A stretch of 64,000 nt of DNA from Adineta vaga (lineage: Eukaryota > Rotifera), in the NCBI GenBank assembly GCA_021613535.1, contig CP075497.1, forward strand, positions 9,858,001 to 9,922,000, in the 5' to 3' direction. Positions within the stretch are counted from its first letter, which is position 1. Each line of letters starts with the position of its first letter. Position numbers and translations under genes: made by a program. Below, one piece after another: positions 11,652-22,119 of this stretch. The notes beneath the pieces were generated by a model. That model made no database searches. It saw only the letters and a list, made by a program, of their open reading frames with translations, and was not told where the DNA came from.

Positions 11652-12897
11652 GTTTTTGTGTTATTAAAAACTTGGAAAAAACTTAAATGTCTTGCATCCA
11701 TAATTCTGAAGCATTTGACCGTAAACGCCGTTAGCTCAATTTTCTAGCGATTGCAGCAACATTTTTAAATCATTAATAAAAAGATGTTTTTCGTCCTGAG
11801 TTTTCTAAAAATGAATTCGAGAGGACTGCGAATGTAATAACTAGCTGATATTCACTTTCACACGCTCTATCATCCATTTGAATAAAAACTCGATCAAAAA
11901 TCTTATGAATAAAGATTCCAAAATAACATCTAATGATAGTATTCGTTGTGGCACATATTCAAGCATTTGATTTTTATCTGTATGCCCGTGTTTCAACAAT
12001 CGTTTGATGGCTGTAAATAAAATGATAATAGATGGGATACGCGCACCTTTCACATCTATGACATATTCGATATTTACAAAACATCACGTTTCTTTAGATT
12101 TCATTTAAAGCCAAAACGATTTTGCATTAAATCTTGCTCAACAATAATTAAATAGCATATCTATTAAATTGATGCACTTACTTAATGTTAATTTGATTAT
12201 CAATCTTGGATATTTTTATGAGAAATCTCTGCAAAAAATAAAATGCTTATAGAATCAAAAGTAATCACACGGATTTTAATTAATTATTTCATACGAAATT
12301 AATTAATTTTTTTGTAATTCTATAACTGTTGTAGATAAAGACAGTGAGAATAGAAAAGCATGAAACTAGACCGTTACCTAGTTAATTTCCTTTTCAGAAT
12401 TATATTATTTTGTGAAATGTTTAAAAGAGGAAAACAAAAAACATTCATCTTAGAAAAAGCTGAAGCGATAATTCGAGATGACGAAGATAATGAATTATGT
12501 ATATAAATGTTATTAATTTTAAACACAAAATAGTGACATATATGGTTGTCGAAACTACTACAGTATACATAATATAATTGATCAGTTCTATTCGACTCTC
12601 ATTTTCTTTTTCTTCCTATGTATATATTCTTATTTTCATCTTCTCATTCGAATCAAGATTACTAAAATAAGCACGAAGCTTTCTTTGTCTTTCCCTCTCT
12701 TTGACAACTACACAACTTTCTTCTTCCTTTTTATAACTTATCTATTCACACGAGAGAGAAGTCTTAACACATCAACTTATTTTATTAACTAAACAACATT
12801 TGTTGATTTCGTGTAAGTGTTAAATAAATAGGAAATTCCAACTGATAAATTACTTCGATAATAGATTGAAAATTATCACTAATTATAGTTTTGATTT
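11652..12897. other. Gene-free interval
   Basis: About 1.2 kb of AT-rich sequence after the second NHL gene. Only short frames without motifs are seen (for example minus strand 11841-12053). It includes a CT-rich stretch near 12600-12740. I see no RNA gene or clear mobile element. Confidence 0.4.
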
Positions 12898-13209
12898 TTG
12901 ATTCAATACGATATAAAATGCTTGAAAGAAAAAGTTTTTAATTATTTAAGAAATGTTCCTGTTTTGGGTTTTCTATATGGTACAACTCGTGGTGTTGTTT
13001 ATGGATTCACAGGCGATATAGATCAAATGAAAAATTCATGGGAAATGGATCCGACTGACTTAAATTCATTACGACTCTTTCGGAAAGTAATGAGCGCTGC
13101 AATCGACACTGATTATGATATAAATGAAGGTATTTGGATCGGTAAACGAGCACTAGATAATCAACTATGTGCTTTGATGTTTTGGCTGGGTGTGGGTGTA
13201 TGGGCGTGA
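12898..13209 (+). CDS. Orphan exon or 5'-truncated gene remnant
   Basis: A 103-codon frame with protein-like composition: NYLRNVPVLGFLYGTTRG, a GDIDQMKNSW segment and EGIWIGKRALD. It has no in-frame ATG before M43 (13026) and follows an in-frame TGA. The acceptor-like TATAG at about 12887-12891 would put that TGA in the exon. The end (GVGVWA) lies in a GT-rich stretch that could hide a donor. I do not recognise the family. It may be an internal exon of a rotifer-specific gene or a decayed copy. Confidence 0.35.
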   Translation: MIQYDIKCLKEKVFNYLRNVPVLGFLYGTTRGVVYGFTGDIDQMKNSWEMDPTDLNSLRLFRKVMSAAIDTDYDINEGIWIGKRALDNQLCALMFWLGVGVWA

Positions 13210-13427
13210 AGGTGATGAAAACAAGATCAACACTATAATCATACACACATACCCACCGTCACACTTTAACTTTGCCTGCTAAAAAAAATTTTGTGCATGA
13301 AAATGTTCGTGTTCTATAGGAGGTATTTTAAAGATTCCCACTCTCATCTCGACTCATACAATTGATTAGTAATTGTCAATAAAACAAAAATATTTAATTA
13401 AAAGTGCAATTTTATAACTTAATAAAA

Positions 13428-16400
13428 TTATTTTTTAATTAATAATCTATTCTTTCGAGATAGTAATTGAACATGAACATTGGATTGTGGTTTAGTTGAA
13501 TTAGTCGTTGTTAAGCGAAGATTAGAATGATCTATTATCTTTGATCGATTTGTATATGGTACACGTTCAACAAAAACTGGATCTGTGGAGGATTTCAGTG
13601 ATGGTTGTGATGAAATTTGAGTCAAGTCTAAACTATCTAACGTAATTGTATTGTTAATAATCGATTCTTGAGGTTCGTCAGTTATAGATGACTCATTTGA
13701 ACGTATGAATGAAAATGGTATATGAGTCACTTGAACAGGATTCAGCCGCATATCATTAGGAGATTGTATTGATTGACCTACTTCGAGAATACTGAGTGAA
13801 GTAGATCTTTGTGATTTAGTATCATCTTTAAATATTAATGCTTTCTTTCTTGGATAAATTCGAGTCACTCGAACTTTACTTTTCCATTCGGCACTACTTT
13901 GTCTCACAAATGAACTATCAATTGATTTTTTGTCTTTAACAATTTCATCATCATTTAACATTGATGTCGATCGTATTCGTAGATTTGGTAACGAATGTTT
14001 TTGATTCATTCTCTTAACCTTTGAAATAAAAACGTGCGGTGGTAATATCGTTTGAGAATGATCACTCAATTTCGGTCCACTATTGTCACATTCGACATAG
14101 ATCATACTTAACGATTGATTATTATCAATTGATATATTTGGTGATAATTCATCAACTAAATATATTGAACTGACATTTTCATTTGACAAAATTAAAGAAT
14201 AAAGACTTACGATGATATGTTGACTCGTTGGAATAAATACAATGAGGATTGACACAATGATCGATATAAAAATATTCGAATGGTCCGTCACTCGCATATA
14301 TCGAAGCAGTTCGACACCATTTACTAAAATAGAATTTCAATAATAAAAAACATCTTTTTCTAATACATTAATTCAAAATTAGATATGACTGACCAACAAC
14401 AACGCCAGCAAATACAACAAAATATTAAAAGAATAGCAAGCACAATGAAACCAATGATAATTCCAATAATTGGCCATGGAGTAGACGTAGCTAATTATTT
14501 AAAGAGAAAAATTGATGAAAAAAACAACGAATTTTAACAAACGTTTTTGTGTCGTTGTTGCTGTAGTTCTATTTCAAAAGAAAATCGAATTAATTAAAAT
14601 GAAAAACATTTCAAAATGAAAAAAAAATAAAACTTACGAAGTTGTTGATGTTGATCTGTAAACATAGTTTTGAAATTAAAATAAATATTGATTTATTGAT
14701 TTTTTTTTTAAATTTTATTCTACAAAAGAAATACTAACGTTGTCGTCGTTGATGTTGTTGAAGTAGTGGATGTTGTTGATCTATACATAATATATCATAG
14801 AAATTGAGGAAATGATAAAATTTTCTCACTAACGTTGTCGACGATGTTGACGTTGTTGATGTCCTTATAAAACAAAAAAAGAACATATTGGTTTTAAGAT
14901 TCTTTACTTTAAAATGATGATGAAATAGCAGTGTTTGAGAAAGATCATTATGACTATGAATAATTGAAAACAATGTTGTTTCATATCTTTCATCTGTACT
15001 GTACTGTAGAACAAAATTTCAGACAGATGAAGTAGCGCGTATATTTCTTTTCTTATACCTTATTTGAGTCCCACTAGTCATCCTTTTATAAAATGAGGTA
15101 AATAAATATAACTCACGTTGTTGTTGTTGGAATACAAGGTTCACCTGGACAAGAACATATTGAATTTTGTGATACAAAAAATGTAAAGCAATATTGTGCT
15201 GATTGAGCATTTTGACTAAAACAAAAGGTATTCGTCCGTCATCTACTTCTTCCAGTATTTTAAATATAATGAAACCTGTCTATAGCCATTGAACACATAA
15301 CTTGATAGCCAAGTTGTAATACTGTTGGTGTCCATGAAAGTGTTTTGTAATATGTGGTTGCATTAAATTGAATAAGACTTCCTTGAACCATGCCAGGAAA
15401 TGACAATGTAGCAATATCAAGAATAGTTACAGGTGAACTACAATGATTGACTGCAATCAATAATGATGTAAATGTTTGTCCAATTATGACAACTGTACAT
15501 GATTGTTCAAGTGGAATTCCAACAATTTCAGGTGGAGTTGAACATGATGGAGGTGCAACAACATTCACGAGAAACTGAACTGGAACACTACTTAATGATG
15601 TCGTGCTTGTTGAATTAATAAAATCTTCGACCTATAGGGAAAAAGAAATATAACGTTATAGTTAAAAATAAGAAAAACAATATGAACCATTAGTGTAACA
15701 GCAAACCAATCACCAATCACTAGACCAGTAATAATAATGGTACAATTAGGAAAAATCATAGTGCCTGATGGTAATGAACCGGGTGGACATACACCACCAC
15801 ATTCATCCACGCCATTGGATGATGTTGACCATCGACAACGCATTGGATCTCCATCTGCATCAGCTATAGGGACGTGAATTATCGTTGGAACATTCCGAGG
15901 AAGATATATTGGTGACATCATTGTAGCTACAGGAGCATTATTATACAATCCATTATCTGATCGACGTTCTATAATGAAATGTGTTGAAATAGACCAATCA
16001 GCACTTGCAGATGTTGTTAATGGACGCCATGCAGTCTGTTGAAAAGCAGCTGAAAAGTCATCACCTTCTTGTAAATAAACAATATCTGAACGTTGTCCTA
16101 CAACTGTACCGATTGGTGCTGAAATATCGGTACATCGAGGACGGATACTTGGAGGAACATATCCCGCAGAACCAACACCACAATTTCTTATACAAATGAG
16201 TGTTTGTGGTATTAGATTAGTATAAGCTCCAACTGGAATTAAATTAAGTGCTAAGATATCTGCATTTGTACATGGGATACGAGATTGTGTCCATGAATAC
16301 GTTTGAGTAATTACAATGGCTACAGGTGATCCCGTTGCTGATTCATTTAGCGGACGCCAAGTTATTGTACCACCAAGAAAATGTAGTCCATGAACTAAGA

Positions 16401-16458
16401 TTTTCAAGTTACAAATCAAGAGAAAAACACCTGACAACTTCATATTCAAAAAACGCAT
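13428..16458 (-). CDS. Single-pass type I membrane protein with Ser/Thr stalk built from micro-exons
   Basis: Ten exons join in consistent phase to 759 aa: 16458-15688, 15631-15276, 15215-15117, 14863-14834, 14780-14739, 14655-14638, 14568-14543, 14490-14394, 14323-14211, 14155-13428. A signal peptide opens the protein (second ATG, MKLSG, plus a hydrophobic core). About 400 residues of Cys-containing ectodomain follow, including a DADGDP motif like those of cadherin-type or polycystin-region folds. Four exons of 18-42 nt encode an uninterrupted Ser/Thr-rich, mucin-like stalk. The TM helix (PWPIIGIIIGFIVLAILLIF) is followed by a Cys-rich juxtamembrane CCICWRCC. The cytoplasmic tail of about 280 residues is polar and basic. 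I do not recognise the family; adhesion or receptor function is a guess. Confidence 0.8.
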
Positions 16459-16803
16459 AAAATAGCAGAAATATAATCAGCTTTTCTTGACATTTTCTTT
16501 TCGATTGAATTCGAGTATTTATTACTCTTCGCGTAGACATCGAATATAGAAATTGAAAATTCATGCTCATCATTATACGAAAATGGAAACCAGTAAAATA
16601 ATCAAATGTAAATTGATAATACCCATGTTCTTTCTCTTTTACGCATATGACTGTCTGTCTTTCATATTCTACATTTTTCTAACACTATTATAGCATAAAG
16701 AAACCTTGAAAATGAGTTTGACAAAAATTTCGTAAATAGAATACATACACGTACCCTTCAATATAGTGTCAGCATTACATGATGTGTCAAAAATAATCAT
16801 TCC

Positions 16804-16990
16804 CGGGTCAAACTAACCCATCGAATCCGACAAGAATTCATCGGAGGTCATCGGAATCCGACAGGAAGTCGTCGGATGTCGGAAAGTATCGTAATCTACT
16901 GAGATTCTGTCGGACCCTTGAAAATCCGATACTTTCCGACACGGTCCTGCGGAATCCGACCGTCGGATTACTCGTTCTGGGTTTATGAGC
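16804..16990. repeat. Palindromic block of ATCCGAC/GTCGGAT motifs
   Basis: Many copies of ATCCGAC or its complement occur in under 200 bp. GTCGGAAAGTATCG at 16878-16891 is perfectly complementary to CGATACTTTCCGAC at 16927-16940 (14-bp arms, 35-nt spacer). The outer edges may form imperfect inverted ends (AACCC..AATCCGAC against GTCGGATT..GGGTT). It could be a fold-back element or MITE; no clear target duplication was found. Confidence 0.5.
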
Positions 16991-17185
16991 GTTGTTAACT
17001 CTAGTAAAGTGATTCGATCTTGAACGAGATATGCTGTGGTATCTTGTATGGTTCTTATTGTGAATAAGTAATCGATGAATAAGAAACACTTAAATAATCA
17101 ACGACGTGGCATGAAACAAGGAGCTATTGTGCCTGAATGTTTTTTTCTCTGTTTGTATAGTGAAGCAAATGCTAAATAAACACTA

Positions 17186-17265
17186 CAGTGAAATCTCTCT
17201 GTGTGAGTACCTCTCGAACAAGGGCACCTCGTTTAAACAGGCACTTGGTCGACCGTCCGATTGAT
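17186..17265 (+). mobile_element. Possible pogo/Tigger-like terminal sequence remnant
   Basis: The segment starts CAGTGAAATCTCTCTGTG and continues with ACCTCTCGAACAAGGGCACC, resembling the CAGT(G/C)(G/A)AACCTCT...GGACACC ends of pogo/Tigger-type Tc1-mariner elements. No transposase and no partner terminus were found, so this is at best an old fragment. Confidence 0.25.
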
Positions 17266-17336
17266 TTTCTATGAGAGCGAATCGATAATTGAATTAGGTA
17301 AGAAAAGTTAGCACCATATTCGAGTATTTTTTGTCA

Positions 17337-17611
17337 GGATTCGCTTGTAAACTTGTGTTGGTCTTCAAAAAGGTTGTGTTGGATGCAGAATTGAATTCTC
17401 TATCAAATGATGCCAATTTAAATAGGGCTCACCGTCCAAAAACTGAAGTTTTCGACGAAAAACTGGCGTTTTCACCCATTTTTTGAACTTAAAACTTTTG
17501 TATTTCTTGCCCGGATTCGCTTGAGAACTTGTGCTGTGTCTAAGAATGGACGTGTTGGATTTAGAATATAATTCTCTATCAAATTATGTAGTTTTTGACG
17601 AGGGTCACCGA
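17337..17611. repeat. Two-copy diverged tandem duplication, period about 175 bp
   Basis: GGATTCGCTTG(T/A), AACTTGTG, GTGTTGGAT, AATTCTCTATCAAAT and GGGTCACCG-type blocks recur in the same order at about 17337-17434 and 17513-17611. No coding content is recognised. Confidence 0.55.
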
Positions 17612-17666
17612 GAGAAAAAAATCGTCACACCCACACCCTTTTTCCCAATTCTGTACACTTTGTGAC

Positions 17667-17812
17667 TAGTGGCGTATCCAGAGGGGGGCTAGGGGGGGCT
17701 CAGCCCCCCCTACCAAGTTTCGAAACTACTGCAAATTTATATGTTTGCCCCCCCTAGAGGGGGCAAAAAATAGGCTGAGCCCCCCTAACAATTTTTTCTG
17801 GCGACGCCACTA
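17667..17812. mobile_element. 146-bp non-autonomous hAT-type MITE with 8-bp target site duplication
   Basis: The ends are inverted repeats: TAGTGGCGTATCCAGA on the left and the complement of TAGTGGCGTCGCCAGA on the right (2 mismatches in 16). The element is flanked by the perfect direct repeat TTTGTGAC at 17659-17666 and 17813-17820. An 8-bp target duplication with (C/T)AGTGGCG termini is typical of hAT-superfamily elements. The interior holds runs of G and C arranged as further inverted repeats, able to fold into a long hairpin. It has no coding capacity, so it would need a transposase in trans. Confidence 0.8.
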
Positions 17813-17936
17813 TTTGTGACCTTCGATACATTGTAAAATTATTCGTCTAGTCATACTGTCATATATCGTATGATGGTGAAATCAATATCACAAGAATATC
17901 ACGATAAAGAAGTATTTAAATGAATAGATTTTTCTT

Positions 17937-18110
17937 TTTTTTAATTACAAGTGCTTATATAATACATAATAGAAAGAACAGAAAAAAAAAGTCTCCTGAT
18001 GCATCCAATCGATCTACAACAAAATACAGGAAAAGAAAGAAAAAGATATGAAGAACAAAGAAAAACTGTACAGATACACATAGATCATTTTCGTGTTTGT
18101 TAAAAATCTC
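17937..18110 (+). repeat. Dispersed repeat, copy 2
   Basis: Shares its two blocks with 3573-3705 (TTAATTACAAGTGCTTAT and GAAAAACTGTACAGATACAC), separated here by about 65 additional bases. The function is unknown; probably a fragment of an old repeat family. Confidence 0.45.
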
Positions 18111-18263
18111 TTTTATGTTCATTTCATTTTTCAAAATAATATGAACATAACATGATTTTTGACGAACAAAGGCTTGCTAATACGTGTATGTATTGAGAAA
18201 CAATATTAAAAAGAGATAAACAAATCGACAATATTCTGCCTATATATGAATCCATCTTCTATT

Positions 18264-21200
18264 TTATCGTAAATATTTATTCAAGTCAATAAATGCACAA
18301 TCTGGTAAATTATTCTTGTGCATAAGTTTGTCACATTCATTTAAATATCCAACTAGTACTTCAAGAGCAGGATGTCTTGGCATATCATGTGCTTCTACAA
18401 AGAAAAACAAAGTGATATGGTTTATATGCGTCAGTAGATATATTAATCTACATACCAAGTATAGCACTATTGACAGCACCAGAAACAGTTTCACGTTGTG
18501 ATGGCTCTAATAGATGAGCAAGTGGAGATGATTTTGGATTTGTATACGCTAATAAACTGAATGCATCCTACCAGAGAAGAAAATGTAAAGTAAATCTTAT
18601 ATGATTAGTTTTGATGATTTTACCTGAAGTAATTTATCGTTATGCGGATTATCTCCATGTTCTGTTATGAGTTGTTGTTTAAGTGCATGTAACTCTCGAC
18701 CAAACTGAAGTATTCTCACAAGAAGTTGTTCATCATCTTTTTCTATCGATTTTTTCTGTACATCAGATGATGTTAGTGTTGTTGTCTCCATATCTATCGT
18801 CCGAGTCGATTCTGTACATCCATCATGTTCCATTCCATTAAGAGTATCAGTTGATTTTTTTGAACAACCATTACTATTTGCTGTACCATCGACAAGTTGA
18901 TTAGTATTATTATTATTATCATTGTCTACTAATGTATGACCATTAGAGATTTGATCTGTCGTAGATGAAGAAAAAGAAGAAGAAGACAAAGGATGAGTTA
19001 CTGTTCCATGATTGCTAAAACCATTTGGTGTATTATTGCTAGGTAGATTATCATCAACATCCATTAGATTAACAACAGTATTCGCATTCATTGTTGTTGG
19101 ATGAGAATTTAACTCGGATAATTGACAAGAAATTTGTGATACGTTTGATTCATTATTAGTTTCTGGATGGAAATAACACAGAAAAGTAATTATAGATCGA
19201 AATTATTTGGTCAATTTACCTTGTGATGATTCATTCAAATTACTGGCACTTGTTCGCAGAGATGAAGAATTCATTGCACCATTACTATGCTGTTGTGCTC
19301 GTTCAGACGTGTATGGACTATTAGAACGGGAACGTGTAGTAGATGTATGCGTTTTGGTCACAGGTGATAATGAAGATCGAATTGTAGAATGGAAAGAGTT
19401 TTTCTTTGAGGAGGAAGGACTGTTCGAACGATTTGTATTAGTTGATAGAAAATGATTAGGACATGAAGAATTCGTTGTTATTGACTGAGATGTGGACGAA
19501 GATATTGATGTTTTACAAATTTCACTTTCAGTTCCATTAACCATCTCAATAAATTGACGAACTTTGAGTACAAATAAAAGATTTTTATCATTGAGCAATG
19601 TGGGGAAAAGTTCTTTTGTCTTAATGATTGCATCGGTTGTACGACCTTCGAGAATTAAATGTTGAATAACTAGAAAAAAAAGGTAAACACAAATAAAATT
19701 CTTTGGTCAGACTAAGACGATAGATATTTTACGTTGTCGATTTCGCATTGAATTAAGTTCATCAGCATAAACACTTTCGGCATTTTTATTGAATTGTTCA
19801 GCGGTAGCACAATACCCATAATGGACTAGATAAGTTGAAACAATTCGACGTAATTGTGTTTGATGTAAAAGCTCATTTTCTTTTAATGTACATTCAAATA
19901 TTGCTCGACGCGTTTTTTCTCGATATTCCTAAATAATTTCAGTCAGTCATATTAGTCTTTTTTTATTTAAACAACGTTTGACTTACATCCATATATTTTT
20001 CAATATCGAATTTAAATGGATTGAGACCAAAATTTGCTTCAATAGCTTCATGAGGTGTCTGTAAACCAATTGTAGGATAAATTTCAGTCTATAATTGAAT
20101 AATCAACAAAAGAAAAAAGAATGTTTCAATTTGAAAAAAATCAATTACCGGTATATCTCGAAATGAAGTACCTTGAGAAAGAAAAAACAATCATAAATGA
20201 ATATCGTTGTTGGTATTAAATAAATAAACTTACCAATATTGTAACCATTGCGTGTATAAAAACAAGAATTTTCAAGAAAATTGACACAACATCCCACGTA
20301 ATCACCTGTTGTAAATGTTGGTCCATAAACAATACCTGAGCCTGATGAGCAAAACGAATGACCATCATCACCATGATAACCATATGATCCTTTATCCCAG
20401 CCTGGTAGACGATTGAGATTAACATCAATTGTTGATAAACCAATACCCATATATCTAATCAAAAGAAGAAGAAGAAGAAACAATTACATAACAATCTCAA
20501 TAGATATTCGATTTATTCAATCGAGTCGTATATAGAAAAAGATAGCAACAATGTTGAAAGTCAAGAATATCGAGAAGAAAATAAAATATAATGAATCAAA
20601 ATGGTAGACTCGTTTGAAAGAAAAAAACAAAGATTTATACCTTAAAGATATTTAGAACCTTTTACTAGCAGATAGAATTTCTTTAGTATAAACAATATTT
20701 GTTTATAGAGAAAGACAATTAGTTGGTGGAAATGTGAATTTCAACTTACCCATCACGACCTTTACTTAAAATTTTCACTTCATAATAATAAATACCGGTC
20801 AACGTTGGAATAGGATAATCAGAACGAACACTAGCTGCATCTTTATGTGATTTGCCAGGTCCTAAAAATATTCTATTTTATGACCTTGATGAGATCGCTG
20901 AGAATAACTTACCTTTATATGTAACAACAAGATCATTTTGTTGTAAAACTAACGTTTGTACTTTCTCTTTTGCATTCCATTTCATTGGTAAATGAATATC
21001 ATCACTAACATGTGGATAAAGTTGTGCAAGACGTTCATAACCACTTTTATTATTCGTAGTTCTTGATGTTATTGCTGCTGCTGCTGCAACAGCAGCTGCT
21101 GCTGCAACAGCAGCTGCTGTTGTCGTTGATCTTGTTGCCATTCGTGACGGTGGTAATGCTGGTGCTGTTGTCTCATTATCTGTCATTTTTCGAATTTGTC

Positions 21201-21330
21201 GAGGTAAACGTCTACGTCTTTGATGTTCAATAGATAGTTTGATAAATTTAAAAGCAAGATAACTGAGATTGAGTATAAAAATTAAACAACATGAAATATA
21301 TGCAAAATTAATCGAACAACTTTCATCCAT
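18264..21330 (-). CDS. RANBP9: RanBP9/RanBP10 (RanBPM), CTLH/GID ubiquitin-ligase scaffold
   Basis: Ten exons in phase: 21330-20913, 20861-20750, 20454-20234, 20171-20149 (23-nt micro-exon), 20088-19987, 19928-19733, 19669-19220, 19162-18624, 18567-18456, 18394-18264; 767 aa. Domains in order: SPRY ([38 protein letters not shown]), LisH near residues 300-332, CTLH ([24 protein letters not shown]), a long Ser/Asn-rich linker and a C-terminal CRA half ([15 protein letters not shown]). RanBPM is the Gid1-like scaffold of the CTLH E3 complex. The N-terminus is unusual: from the first ATG it holds a hydrophobic helix, a basic patch ([12 protein letters not shown]) and an alanine tract ([16 protein letters not shown]). 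An in-frame ATG about 47 codons on would omit the helix. Confidence 0.95.
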
Positions 21331-21535
21331 TCCATTGTTGAAATTAATTTGATTGAAGTAGGAAAATATTAATTGTTAAATGAGCAAATCATATATAAAC
21401 AATAAATAATAACAACAACACAAATCAGCTGACGAGTTCTGTATCGCGTCTATGCAGTCATGTTACAAGATGGCGTACGAATCGCTCTAACGAATCGATT
21501 TTTTTCCTGTTCTTCATCTTCTCTTCTTTGTCATC
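21331..21535. promoter_or_regulatory. Bidirectional promoter region, RanBP9/10 and DUF3605 gene
   Basis: 205 bp separate the two divergent start codons, so both promoters and 5' UTRs must share this space. It contains a short CT-rich stretch before the plus-strand ATG. No TATA box is placed with confidence. Confidence 0.6.
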
Positions 21536-22084
21536 ATGTTGTTGAATATATTCTTGAAAAAACGTTTTCTACATGGAAGAGCTGTATCAACAATTGAATT
21601 GACACGAAATGCTATTGCAAATAAACCACTTCAATGGAATGATTTAATCCAATGGCTACAAGGTGGACAAAAAACGTTACTTTGGCGAGATGAACAATGT
21701 GCTGAACGATATATTCAACATCAAAAATTAGTTTCAAGAGATTATCGATCAATAAATGATTTTATTCGTATACATTATCTTAAATGGAATTTTGATATCG
21801 ATAAAAAGACTGAAAAACGTATTGCTATTTCAAGTTCAAATTCAATTAAAGAACCATTATTAACTCCCAATGATTTTCCATATTATTTAGTTTCAGGAAT
21901 TCAACATTGGGTTATATGGTGTGATCCAATACCGAAAATACCTGAAGAAATTATTGAAAAGATTATTGCAAAAAAATTTCCCTATGAAAAATTTGATAGT
22001 CTTAGTTTTGTTAATCCACCACGTTTGAGATCTGTTTCTGATGTCTTTCATGCACATGTGTTTACACGAAAGAAAAATGAATAA
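21536..22084 (+). CDS. DUF3605 family protein
   Basis: A single-exon gene of 182 aa. The C-terminal half carries the DUF3605 pattern: a DFPYYLVSGIQHWVIWCDP segment (Y...GIxHWxxW), then FVNPPRLRSV and a VFHAHVF block. The family is best known from fungi, including N-acetylglucosamine-induced proteins; its biochemical function is not established. The N-terminus (MLLNIFLKKRFLHGRAVST) is hydrophobic and basic without acids, compatible with a mitochondrial presequence. The stop is 35 nt before the FANCI start, and the two could form a polycistronic pair resolved by trans-splicing. Confidence 0.85.
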   Translation: MLLNIFLKKRFLHGRAVSTIELTRNAIANKPLQWNDLIQWLQGGQKTLLWRDEQCAERYIQHQKLVSRDYRSINDFIRIHYLKWNFDIDKKTEKRIAISSSNSIKEPLLTPNDFPYYLVSGIQHWVIWCDPIPKIPEEIIEKIIAKKFPYEKFDSLSFVNPPRLRSVSDVFHAHVFTRKKNE

Positions 22085-22119
22085 TAATTGCCTTTTTTTT
22101 TGTTTATGTATTTCTTTAG
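22085..22119 (+). promoter_or_regulatory. Putative trans-splice acceptor between DUF3605 and FANCI
   Basis: The 35-nt gap is T-rich and ends TTTCTTTAG immediately before the FANCI ATG. This is an intron-type acceptor with no donor in a usable upstream 5' UTR. Spliced-leader trans-splicing is known in rotifers, so this could mark the 5' end of a downstream cistron. The role is inferred. Confidence 0.5.

Larger units (their letters stand above)
16459..18263. other. Repeat-rich intergenic region
   Basis: 1.8 kb without genes, built from small repeats annotated separately: a TCCGAC-rich palindromic block, a possible pogo/Tigger-like terminal remnant, a two-copy tandem duplication, a 146-bp hAT-type MITE and the second copy of a dispersed repeat. 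It looks like a landing zone for non-autonomous elements between the membrane-protein gene and RanBP9/10. Confidence 0.6.

Noticed and set aside
13186-13262. GTGTGGG-type runs resembling bdelloid telomeric repeat units
   Set aside because: Too short and irregular; not a telomeric array.
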